Shown one piece after another: positions 1 to 5,433 of a stretch of 11,993 bases of DNA. Positions within the stretch are counted from its first letter, which is position 1, and every line of letters begins with the position of its first letter. Below the pieces are notes generated by a model. The model saw nothing but the letters and a program-made list of their open reading frames with translations, ran no database searches and was not told the DNA's origin. The translations under genes were made by a program, and so were the position numbers. This DNA comes from Candidatus Omnitrophota bacterium (GTDB lineage Bacteria; Omnitrophota; Gorgyraeia; Gygaellales; Profunditerraquicolaceae): contig JAQUMS010000012.1 in the NCBI GenBank assembly GCA_028717985.1, positions 1 through 11,993 on the forward strand, written 5' to 3'.

Positions 1-169
1 GGACGCATGTATCCATTCCGGCTTCTTTCGCGAATGAAAGGATGAAACTTTCGATTTCATCGTATTTTTTCACCTGATTTTCAGCGCGGATTGCGTTAAT
101 CATCCAATTCCCGAGATAAATAATTTTTATCAAAACTTCGTACTGTTCTTTACTCATATGAATATTCAT
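1..169 (-). CDS. Unrecognised small protein, N-terminal part (gene runs off the window)
   Basis: The first 56 codons of an open gene continue past position 1. The predicted protein begins MNIHMSKEQYEVLIK, followed by a stretch rich in I, L, Y and W with the pattern YLGNWMINAIR, then an acidic helix-like part (KYDEIESFI) and SFAKEAGMD. No signal peptide or membrane segment is visible; it looks like a small soluble helical protein. The ATG at 167-169 is chosen because AAGGAG (175-180) lies 5 nt upstream; a second in-frame ATG at 155-157 lacks such a site. A good promoter and a hairpin leader precede it, so it is a monocistronic or first gene. I have a weak impression of similar hypothetical proteins in other bacteria but do not recognise a named family, and give no function. 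Confidence 0.72.
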   Translation of the reverse strand, partial: MNIHMSKEQYEVLIKIIYLGNWMINAIRAENQVKKYDEIESFILSFAKEAGMDTCV

Positions 170-174
170 CTCTG

Positions 175-255
175 CTCCTTAAATTTTGACGACGTGAGTC
201 GGAAAAATTTAACCCCTTAGAGTTTAATTATATCACTAAAATTAATCTCTGTCGC
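175..255 (-). promoter_or_regulatory. Promoter, leader and Shine-Dalgarno of the unknown gene
   Basis: On the minus strand GCGACA (250-255) and a perfect TATAAT (227-232) are separated by 17 nt, which puts the transcript start near 220. The leader of about 50 nt holds AAGGGGTTAAATT (206-218) and a near-symmetrical hairpin (179-212). It ends in AAGGAG (175-180), 5 nt before the ATG. The first two bases of that ribosome site belong to the outer stem of the hairpin, so folding could limit ribosome access. Confidence 0.62.
177..214 (+). repeat. Palindromic element E1 (GA-flanked hairpin)
   Basis: Read on the plus strand: an outer 9-bp stem (TTAAATTTT 179-187 with AAAATTTAA 204-212), a symmetrical GA/GA internal loop (188-189 and 202-203), an inner 4-bp stem (CGAC/GTCG), and a GTGA tetraloop of GNRA type (194-197). 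The ends CC (177-178) and CC (213-214) match the CCTTAA...TTAACC ends of element E3 near 4940. The minus-strand continuation supplies the Shine-Dalgarno of the neighbouring gene. Sheared G-A pairs and a GNRA loop exist only on the plus strand, opposite to the gene. Confidence 0.6.
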
Positions 256-275
256 TCGTTTCTATATAAAAAATA

Positions 276-450
276 ACCCGACCTTATAGGAAATAGGCCG
301 GGGTATTGCTTCTGCTTCACACCCGACCTTATAGGAAATAGGCCGGGGTATTGCTTCTGCTTCACACCCGACCTTATAGGAAATAGGTCGGTGTATTGCT
401 TCTGCTTCACACCCGACCTTATAGGAAATAGGTCGGTGTATTGCTTCTGC
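276..450. repeat. Four tandem 45-bp repeats, each with a hairpin
   Basis: Units start at 276, 321, 366 and 411; the fourth stops after 40 bp. Each unit holds CCGACC and GGYCGG separated by a 12-nt loop containing TATAGGAAAT, then TATTGCTTCTGC. Units 1 and 2 are identical to each other, as are 3 and 4; the two types differ at two bases (positions 23 and 27 of the unit), both in the hairpin stem. Copies touch head to tail without spacers. The period is a multiple of three, so more than one frame stays open through the array, giving apparent 15-residue peptide repeats that I do not believe are translated. Confidence 0.9.
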
Positions 451-486
451 AATAAAAAAGCACCGATAAATGAATAATCGGTGCTT
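451..486 (-). terminator. Strong intrinsic terminator
   Basis: A perfect 10-bp stem (AAGCACCGAT and ATCGGTGCTT; 477-486 with 458-467) has a 9-nt loop. On the minus strand it continues directly into TTTTATT (457-451), giving six T in a row when the stem end is included. It is the 3' end of the candidate small RNA, and would also stop read-through from the tRNA genes before the unknown gene at the window edge. Confidence 0.85.
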
Positions 487-585
487 AAAACAAACAGGCA
501 AGGGGAAATTTATTCTCTGTTTTTAGAGGGCATTGCCTGCCCGCTGGTAATTTAACCCCTTGCCTTCTGCAACGTATCTACTTTC
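452..585 (-). ncRNA. Candidate small RNA with three-way-junction fold
   Basis: The stretch has its own promoter (592-619) and a strong terminator (451-486), with no credible reading frame between them. The predicted transcript is about 130 nt. A 10-bp stem joins AGGCAAGGGG (556-565) to CCCCTTGCCT (496-505). Inside are two short hairpins, GGCA/TGCC (538-541 with 529-532) and CTCT/AGAG (525-528 with 515-518), and AT-rich strands that could extend the main stem (AAATT with AATTT after a two-base bulge). I compared it from memory with 6S, SRP, tmRNA and common riboswitches and found no match. Only one tiny frame (ATG CCC TCT, 7 codons) is present, without a ribosome site. The role is unknown. Expression is inferred from the promoter and terminator, not shown. 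Confidence 0.55.
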
Positions 586-591
586 AACCTA

Positions 592-619
592 AGTATAACA
601 TGCACGACAAAATTTTCAA
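592..619 (-). promoter_or_regulatory. Promoter of the candidate small RNA
   Basis: TTGAAA (614-619) and TATACT (592-597) are separated by 16 nt, with TG at the extended -10 position. The start would fall near 584-586, about 20 nt before the main stem of the RNA. This is a near-consensus vegetative promoter with no protein-coding frame behind it. Confidence 0.7.
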
Positions 620-629
620 GCGTGGATGG

Positions 630-658
630 AAAAAAAGTTAAAGAATTATTGTATTAAC
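630..658 (-). terminator. Weak terminator-like stem after tRNA-Asp
   Basis: GTTAA (654-658) can pair with TTAAC (637-641) across a 12-nt loop, followed on the minus strand by seven or more T (636-630). The stem is short, AT-rich and uses the discriminator base of the tRNA, so it is doubtful; the T run could equally belong to the region upstream of the next promoter. Confidence 0.25.
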
Positions 659-733
659 GGGGTCGACGAGATTTGAACTCGCGATCTTCGCCGTGACAGG
701 GCGACGTGTTGAACCAGGCTACACTACGACCCC
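658..733 (-). tRNA. tRNA-Asp(GTC)
   Basis: A full cloverleaf of 76 nt: acceptor stem GGGGTCG/CGACCCC, anticodon stem TCGCC/GGCGA with loop CTGTCAC (anticodon GTC), T stem GCGAG/CTCGT with TTCAAAT, and discriminator G. The 3' CCA is not encoded (the next bases are GTTA), so a CCA-adding enzyme is needed. Confidence 0.95.
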
Positions 734-747
734 ATTTCAGAGGAATA

Positions 748-776
748 ATTCTATCCTAAAAAATGGATTATGGCAA
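748..776 (-). promoter_or_regulatory. Promoter of tRNA-Asp
   Basis: TTGCCA (771-776) and TAGAAT (748-753) are separated by 17 nt; each hexamer has one mismatch to consensus. The start would lie near 741, a few bases before the mature tRNA 5' end at 733. The tRNA can therefore be transcribed apart from tRNA-Val. Confidence 0.6.
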
Positions 777-795
777 CAGGTTTTTTTAAACAAGC

Positions 796-872
796 TGGTG
801 GGCGGTAGAGGATTTGAACCCCTGACCTTCTCTGTGTAAGAGAGACGTTCTAACCAACTGAACTAACCGCCC
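796..872 (-). tRNA. tRNA-Val(TAC), CCA encoded
   Basis: The cloverleaf has acceptor GGGCGGT/ACCGCCC (866-872 with 800-806), anticodon stem TCTCT/AGAGA with loop CTTACAC (anticodon TAC) and T stem AGGGG/CCTCT with TTCAAAT. The discriminator A is followed by CCA in the DNA (798-796), unlike the neighbouring tRNA-Asp. Confidence 0.95.
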
Positions 873-891
873 TGAATCTAACTAAATATTT

Positions 892-920
892 ATTATACGG
901 GAAAGATAAAACACCGTCAA
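892..920 (-). promoter_or_regulatory. Promoter of tRNA-Val
   Basis: TTGACG (915-920) and a perfect TATAAT (892-897) are separated by 17 nt, with the start expected about 13 nt before the tRNA. It lies in the gap after the ATPase operon, so tRNA expression does not depend on the operon. Confidence 0.72.
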
Positions 921-964
921 CATACTATTATATAACCTATTAAAAACATTAGGGATATAATCGT

Positions 965-983
965 AAAAAGACAAGCCTCTTTT
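965..983 (-). terminator. Possible weak end of the ATPase operon
   Basis: Right after the stop codon of the subunit D gene, AAAAGA (978-983) can pair with TCTTTT (966-971) around a 6-nt loop, giving TCTTTTT at the 3' side. With only six mostly A-T pairs this is a poor terminator. No better one is visible between the operon and the tRNA promoter. Confidence 0.22.
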
Positions 984-986
984 AAA

Positions 987-1607
987 TTAATGACTCCTGA
1001 CAATCTCTTTTACTCGCATTAACCGCACTAAATTCCCGCGTTCGAATTCATTCAGTTTCTGGGTAATAGAACGAATGGTCTCCTGAATAGATGGAATAAG
1101 CATATATTCAAGGGCATTCACGCGGCGGCGAGTCCGTTCAATTTCATATGAAAGGATCTCCAGCGATTTCAGTAATCCGGCTAATTTTAATAACGTACGA
1201 AGATACCTTTCCGACCTGCTCACCACCACATCAAGCTGGGCTGATGTATTCAAAAAATCATATTCCTTGTCTATATGCAGTTTTTGTATGTCAAATACGG
1301 GAACTTTAACATTCATGATCCTCGCGGTGCTGATCGTAAGAGAAATATCCGCATGTATACGAGACAGAGACTTTTCAAAATCACAACTTGAAGCTACCAT
1401 ACGGCAGTAAAACAAATCTTTTGAAATCGCGTCGGTTTCTGTTTGAAATTCATCTTGCGCCCGGTTAATATCTTTAAGCAAAATCAGGAATCTTCGCATC
1501 ATTTCTTCAAGCTTATCCTGCAAAAGCTTGTGCCCTCGCCTGGCAAGAACCAGCCGTTTACGCAACCGCAACAATTCCATCCGATTAGGATTAACCCTGA
1601 GTATCAT
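987..1607 (-). CDS. ntpD: V/A-type ATPase subunit D (central rotor shaft)
   Basis: This is the coiled-coil rotor shaft that turns inside the A3B3 ring and joins it, with subunit F, to the membrane rotor through subunit C. The protein is 206 residues, the normal family length. The N-terminus reads NPNRMELLRLRKRL...ARRGHKLLQDKLEEM, and the C-terminal part has RRRVNALEYMLIP followed by TIRSITQKLNEFER. Both are hallmark helices of the family (vATP-synt_D), with long heptad-rich stretches at each end. It is the last gene of the operon, 41 nt behind the B gene. The ATG at 1607 is preceded by AAGG about 7 nt upstream. No defect is seen. Confidence 0.96.
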   Translation of the reverse strand: MILRVNPNRMELLRLRKRLVLARRGHKLLQDKLEEMMRRFLILLKDINRAQDEFQTETDAISKDLFYCRMVASSCDFEKSLSRIHADISLTISTARIMNVKVPVFDIQKLHIDKEYDFLNTSAQLDVVVSRSERYLRTLLKLAGLLKSLEILSYEIERTRRRVNALEYMLIPSIQETIRSITQKLNEFERGNLVRLMRVKEIVRSH

Positions 1608-1648
1608 AAAGCAACCTTATATCGTAATGACGTACTGACTCATAAATG

Positions 1649-3019
1649 TCAAACTGTATAGTATTTATTAAGATATTCTTCCCGGACACGCTTTAATTCC
1701 GACCGCGGAATTATTCGTAAAAGTTCCCATCCGATAGCAAGCGTATCAAGTATTGCGCGGTCCTCTGATTCATCTTGCCGGACAAATGTATCTTCAAACT
1801 GGTCGGCAAATTTCAAATACAGCTTATCAATATCCGACAACGCGGCCTCGCCAAGAATCACGGCTAGTTCGCGGGCTTCTTTTCCTTTAGCATAACAGGC
1901 AAAAAGCTGGTTAAGAACATCGGAATGATCCTCCCGCGTCTTCCCCCGCCCGATTCCTTTATCCTTAAGACGGGACAGGCTCGGTAAAACGTCAACCGGT
2001 GGATAAATACCTTTGCGGTGTAATTCACGGGAAACAATAATCTGCCCCTCAGTAATATATCCTGTTAAATCCGGGATAGGATGCGTTTTGTCATCTTCAG
2101 GCATGGTTAAAACAGGCAAAAACGTAATTGAACCTTTTTTATCCTTAATACGCCCGGCGCGTTCGTATAATGAAGCCAAATCGGTATAGAGGTATCCCGG
2201 ATATCCTCTTCTTCCGGGGATCTCTTTTCTCGCCGCGGAAATTTCACGTAACGATTCGCAATAAAACGTCATATCAGTTAAAATAACTAAAACATGCATA
2301 TCCAAATCAAACGCGAGATATTCTGCCGCGGTAAGAGTCAACCGGGGAGTGGAAATACGTTCAATAGCGGGGTCATTCGCGAGATTTATAAAAAGAATGC
2401 TTCGTTCAATCGCGCCGGTATCGCGAAAATCACGGATAAAAAAATCGGATTCTTCGAATGTAATCCCCATGGCTCCGAAAACAACGGCGAATTTTTCATC
2501 CGTACCCAATACTTTTGCCTGCCGGGCTATCTGGGCGGTCAAACGATTGTGAGGCAATCCAGCCGCGGAAAAAAGAGGCAGTTTCTGCCCCCTAACCAAC
2601 GGATTCATCCCGTCAATGGTAGAAATTCCTGTTTGAATAAACTCCGACGGATACGCGCGGGCGTTCGGATTGATCGGATTCCCGTTTATATCCAGCCGCT
2701 TCTGCGCTATAATCTGAGGGCCGTTATCCCTCGGACGGCCTGCTCCGTCAAAAACCCTTCCCAGCAAATCCGGAGACACGCCTAATTCCTGAGTCCTGCC
2801 TAAAAAACGGACTTTCGCGTTCAAAACGTCAAGGCCAATGGTCCCTTCAAACATCTGAACCAATGCCTTATCATCGGAAATCTCAAGCACCTTCCCGCGC
2901 CTCAGTTCTCCGTCGCCAAACTGGACTTCCACTAATTCGGAGTATTTCACATCCGAAATCTTCTCCACCACCACGAGAGGGCCGGAAACAGATGAAATAG
3001 TCAAATATTCCTTCAACAT
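1649..3019 (-). CDS. ntpB: V/A-type ATPase subunit B (non-catalytic hexamer subunit)
   Basis: This subunit alternates with A in the soluble A3B3 ring and completes the nucleotide site at the interface. The length of 456 residues is typical. It has an N-terminal beta-barrel (about 1-75) and a RecA-like core in which the P-loop position reads SAAGLPHN (151-158), so it cannot act as a catalytic Walker A. It also has the family signature EIPGRRGYPGYLYTDLASLY (266-285) and PSLSRL with R350, the arginine-finger position known from E. hirae NtpB. GAGG lies just before the ATG. The gene is 21 nt downstream of A and 41 nt upstream of D, so the three genes are surely co-transcribed. No odd features. 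Confidence 0.97.
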   Translation of the reverse strand: MLKEYLTISSVSGPLVVVEKISDVKYSELVEVQFGDGELRRGKVLEISDDKALVQMFEGTIGLDVLNAKVRFLGRTQELGVSPDLLGRVFDGAGRPRDNGPQIIAQKRLDINGNPINPNARAYPSEFIQTGISTIDGMNPLVRGQKLPLFSAAGLPHNRLTAQIARQAKVLGTDEKFAVVFGAMGITFEESDFFIRDFRDTGAIERSILFINLANDPAIERISTPRLTLTAAEYLAFDLDMHVLVILTDMTFYCESLREISAARKEIPGRRGYPGYLYTDLASLYERAGRIKDKKGSITFLPVLTMPEDDKTHPIPDLTGYITEGQIIVSRELHRKGIYPPVDVLPSLSRLKDKGIGRGKTREDHSDVLNQLFACYAKGKEARELAVILGEAALSDIDKLYLKFADQFEDTFVRQDESEDRAILDTLAIGWELLRIIPRSELKRVREEYLNKYYTV

Positions 3020-3040
3020 AAGACCTCGCTTAGTATACGG

Positions 3041-4783
3041 TTATTGTAAACTGTTCTTTAATTCTTCTTCCGCTTTAGTAAATTCTTCAGGTTTATCTTC
3101 CTCTACGTATTTCAACCTGCTGATTTTCTCACGCACAGGCAGCTTTATAAGGGAGTCAAAATCAACACCTTCTTTGATTTTCCTTTTTGCGACTGAATAA
3201 AAAGCCATAACAAGTTTTAAAATCCGGTATTGCTTCTGCAAAGATGTATATGTATCAACCTCATGGAAAGCGTTCTGATGCAGGAAATCTTCACGGATTG
3301 ATTTTGCCGTTTCCAGGATAAGGCGGTCATCGAACGAAAGAGATTCAATTCCGACAAGACGGGCGATTTCAAGTAAAGACGCCTCCTCTTCAAGCAAACG
3401 CATTGCTTCTTTTCGTAATGATATAAATTCTTCGGAAACAGTAGAACAAACATGCTCTTTGAGATTATCATGATAAAGCGAATAACTTAACAACCAGTTA
3501 ATAGCCGGAAAATGCCGCGCGTTCGCGAGCTTATCATCCAAACCCCAGAATACCTTAACCACACGCAGAGTCGCCTGAACAACCGGATCCGACAAATCCC
3601 CTCCGGGAGGAGAAACAGCCCCGATAATACTCAGAGCGCCCTGGCGGGAATCGCTTCCCAAACAAACAATTTTTCCGGCACGCTCATAAAATTCAGCGAT
3701 TCGGGAAGAAAGGTATGCCGGATAACCTTCTTCACCAGGCATCTCTTCAAGGCGTCCGGACATCTCACGTAACGCTTCAGCCCAACGGCTGGTTGAATCC
3801 GCCATAACCGCGACTGAATACCCCATATCCCGGAAATATTCCGCGATAGTAACCCCTGTGTAAATAGAAGCTTCCCGCGCGGCAACCGGCATATTCGAAG
3901 TATTCGCGACTATAACGGTCCGTTCCAAAAGCGGCCGGCCTGTCCGGGGATCTTTTAACTCGGGGAAACTTAAAAGCAGATCGGCACATTCGTTCCCCCG
4001 TTCTCCGCACGCAACGTACACAATAACCTGGGCATCCGACCATTTGGCAATTTCATGCATGGTCACAGTTTTCCCCGCGCCAAATGGCCCGGGAATACAC
4101 GCAGTCCCCCCCTTGGCAATGGGGAAAAAAGTATCGATTACCCGCTGGCCGGTCGTTAAAGGTTCAAGGGGAGCAAATTTTTCTTTGATAGGACGCTGCT
4201 TGCGTACAGGCCATCGTTGAATCATGGTGATTTTTTTATCAATACCCTTATCCTCTTTGATTACGGCAATAACATCCGTGACAATAAAACTTCCCGCTTT
4301 AATCTCGCTCACAACTCCCGAAACACCAGGCGGAACCATAATTTTATGTTTAATTAACTGGGTTTCATCTATCGTTCCCAGAATATCTCCAGGGGAAACT
4401 TTATGCCCGGTTTTAACAGAAGGTTTAAAATCCCATTTTTTTGTCCGGTCAAGACCGGGGACATCCACGCCGCGGGCAATAAAATCTCCGGACAGAGAGC
4501 GTACCGCTTCAAGAGGACGTTGAATTCCGTCATAAATAGTACTGACCATGCCGGGCCCTAACTCCACGCTCAAAGGCTCGTTCGTCAGATACACCGGTTC
4601 TCCCGGACCGATACCGCTTGTTTCTTCGTAAACCTGTATATACGCGAGGTCCTTTTTTAATTCGATGATCTCGCCTACCAGTTTTTTTTCCGATACGCGG
4701 ACCATATCAAACATTTTTGTCCCGCCGCAGCCGTCTGCGATAACCAGCGGCCCGGATACTTTAGCTATACGCGCCTGTTTCAT
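3041..4783 (-). CDS. ntpA: V/A-type ATPase subunit A (catalytic)
   Basis: This is the ATP-hydrolysing or -synthesising subunit of the V1/A1 head. It is 580 residues long, as usual for the family. In order: a beta-barrel (about 1-75); the A-specific insertion (about 115-185, with WDF.PSVKTG and KIMVPPGVSG); a Walker A motif GPFGAGKT (232-239); the catalytic glutamate in GER (260-262); ADSTSRWAEALRE (328-340); EMPGEEGYPAYL (347-358); and SPPGGDLSDPVVQATLR. The ATG at 4783 has AAGGAG (4791-4796) 7 nt upstream. That ribosome site is the conserved end of palindromic element E2, which is unusual for a core housekeeping gene. It is separated from subunit F by about 330 bp of palindromes but lies directly before B. 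All catalytic residues are intact. Confidence 0.98.
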   Translation of the reverse strand: MKQARIAKVSGPLVIADGCGGTKMFDMVRVSEKKLVGEIIELKKDLAYIQVYEETSGIGPGEPVYLTNEPLSVELGPGMVSTIYDGIQRPLEAVRSLSGDFIARGVDVPGLDRTKKWDFKPSVKTGHKVSPGDILGTIDETQLIKHKIMVPPGVSGVVSEIKAGSFIVTDVIAVIKEDKGIDKKITMIQRWPVRKQRPIKEKFAPLEPLTTGQRVIDTFFPIAKGGTACIPGPFGAGKTVTMHEIAKWSDAQVIVYVACGERGNECADLLLSFPELKDPRTGRPLLERTVIVANTSNMPVAAREASIYTGVTIAEYFRDMGYSVAVMADSTSRWAEALREMSGRLEEMPGEEGYPAYLSSRIAEFYERAGKIVCLGSDSRQGALSIIGAVSPPGGDLSDPVVQATLRVVKVFWGLDDKLANARHFPAINWLLSYSLYHDNLKEHVCSTVSEEFISLRKEAMRLLEEEASLLEIARLVGIESLSFDDRLILETAKSIREDFLHQNAFHEVDTYTSLQKQYRILKLVMAFYSVAKRKIKEGVDFDSLIKLPVREKISRLKYVEEDKPEEFTKAEEELKNSLQ

Positions 4784-4791
4784 TCTTTTGC

Positions 4792-4858
4792 TCCTTAATG
4801 AACACGTGACTTATGGAACAAACAACGTGAGTGAACATAAGTCACTGTGTGAATTAAC
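4792..4858 (+). repeat. Palindromic element E2 (one copy of a perfect 59-bp repeat)
   Basis: Plus strand: TTAAT (4795-4799) pairs with ATTAA (4853-4857), then GA faces GA (4800-4801 and 4851-4852). ACAC (4802-4805) pairs with GTGT (4847-4850) next to one bulged T. GTGACTTATG (4806-4815) pairs with CATAAGTCAC (4836-4845). The 20-nt loop is unpaired. Bases 4792-4850 are identical to 5024-5082. On the minus strand its left end reads TTAAGGAGC and is the ribosome site of the subunit A gene. Confidence 0.85.
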
Positions 4859-4915
4859 TCTGGCGGTAACAAGTAGATTTTGTAAGAAATCTACGCAGTG
4901 CTTTACTGCCGGAGT
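4857..4915. repeat. Hairpin block Y
   Basis: An imperfect 13-bp outer stem (4857-4869 with 4903-4915; GGCGGTAA against TTACTGCC) encloses a perfect 8-bp hairpin (GTAGATTT 4873-4880 with AAATCTAC 4887-4894). It lies exactly between the ATTAAC end of E2 and the ATTCCTTAAT start of E3. Confidence 0.7.
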
Positions 4916-4922
4916 AGATTAT

Positions 4923-4966
4923 TCCTTAATGAGCCCGCTACTAAATCGTCAGCGGGCGAATTAACC
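4923..4966 (+). repeat. Palindromic element E3
   Basis: It has the same plan as E2 with an unrelated inner stem: TTAAT (4926-4930) with ATTAA (4960-4964), GA facing GA (4931-4932 and 4958-4959), then GCCCGCT (4933-4939) with AGCGGGC (4951-4957) around an 11-nt loop. The outer ends and the GA/GA loop match E2 while the inner 7 bp are different but fully paired. Confidence 0.82.
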
Positions 4967-5020
4967 CTGCAGCTTATTCTAAAAATATCGTAGAGATTTT
5001 TAGAATGTCCAAGCAAGGGG
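4965..5020. repeat. Hairpin block Y'
   Basis: A perfect 11-bp hairpin (ATTCTAAAAAT 4976-4986 with ATTTTTAGAAT 4996-5006, 9-nt loop) is enclosed by a partial outer stem, CCCTGC...CTT with AAGCAAGGG. It occupies the same place between E3 and E4 as block Y does between E2 and E3. Confidence 0.7.
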
Positions 5021-5023
5021 TAT

Positions 5024-5082
5024 TCCTTAATGAACACGTGACTTATGGAACAAACAACGTGAGTGAACATAAGTCACTGTGT
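5024..5082 (+). repeat. Palindromic element E4 (second copy of the 59-bp repeat)
   Basis: Identical to 4792-4850, offset by 232 bp. Its left flank is TATTCCTTAAT as in E3. The right outer arm (GAATTAAC) is missing and replaced by AGCCCGCC, so this copy looks cut at the side facing the subunit F gene. Confidence 0.88.
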
Positions 5083-5112
5083 AGCCCGCCATTATTTCTT
5101 TGACTTAGAAAG

Positions 5113-5433
5113 CTATATAGTTCCCGTTGCTCTCAACCTAATATCTTTTACAAGATCTTTTAATGCCTTGCTGCTGCCGCGGCTGGAAAAGGGCAAAAAA
5201 ATCGGCAAAGGCAGGTTCTTATACGCCTTTATTTCCTCCTGAGAGTTAAGATAAACTTCCTCTTCCACCAGGCAGATTGAGGGTTTACTGCCTACAATTT
5301 CACCCAGTAATTCCTTAAATTCCTTCGATTCTTCCACCGCATAAACCTTGAAACCAAGCGCACTGAAACCGGACACGGAATCTTTCTTCCCTATAATTAC
5401 CAGCGGCTTTTGTTCAAGGGCGGGCTCAGGCAT
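5113..5433 (-). CDS. ntpG: V/A-type ATPase subunit F (rotor; called NtpG in E. hirae)
   Basis: This small rotor subunit binds subunit D and takes part in coupling and regulation. It is 106 residues, as expected for the family (about 100-110). The N-terminal half reads LVIIGKKDSVSGFSALGFKVYAVEE, the usual beta-strand, GD/K-x2-SVxGFxxLG pattern of the Rossmann-like fold; the C-terminal helix is ALKDLVKDIRLRATG. The start overlaps the end of the C gene by 8 nt, which points to translational coupling. It sits between C and A as in the E. hirae order. The palindrome-filled gap begins just downstream. Confidence 0.92.
   Translation of the reverse strand: MPEPALEQKPLVIIGKKDSVSGFSALGFKVYAVEESKEFKELLGEIVGSKPSICLVEEEVYLNSQEEIKAYKNLPLPIFLPFSSRGSSKALKDLVKDIRLRATGTI

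Larger units (their letters stand above)
4784..5112. other. Gene-free stretch between subunits F and A, packed with palindromes
   Basis: These 329 bp hold no credible reading frame. They contain five hairpin blocks in tandem: E2, block Y, E3, block Y' and E4. Together these cover about 4791 to 5082; the final 30 bp before the F gene stop are unstructured. No sigma-70-like promoter stands out on the minus strand, so A, B and D probably depend on read-through or on a promoter I cannot see. Confidence 0.8.

Noticed and set aside
276..450. CRISPR array
   Set aside because: Units are contiguous with no variable spacers, there are only four, and no cas gene is near.
228..501. Two open frames with 15-residue peptide repeats on the minus strand
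   Set aside because: The 45-bp period keeps several frames open by itself; no ribosome site is present, the frames cover a terminator and the promoter of the next gene, and unit differences preserve the hairpin rather than the peptide.
496..565. Integron attC site, because GTTAAAT matches the GTTRRRY core
   Set aside because: The partner core at the other end is missing and there is no cassette or integrase; the promoter and terminator fit a small RNA better.
452..585. 6S RNA, SRP RNA or a known riboswitch
   Set aside because: The closing stem is suggestive, but the 6S central bubble, the SRP apical GGAAG motif and purine or c-di-GMP core sequences are absent, and no gene follows the terminator closely.
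4784..5112. Transposase gene or remnant in the palindrome region
   Set aside because: No frame of useful length or with transposase motifs exists on either strand; only non-coding hairpins are seen.
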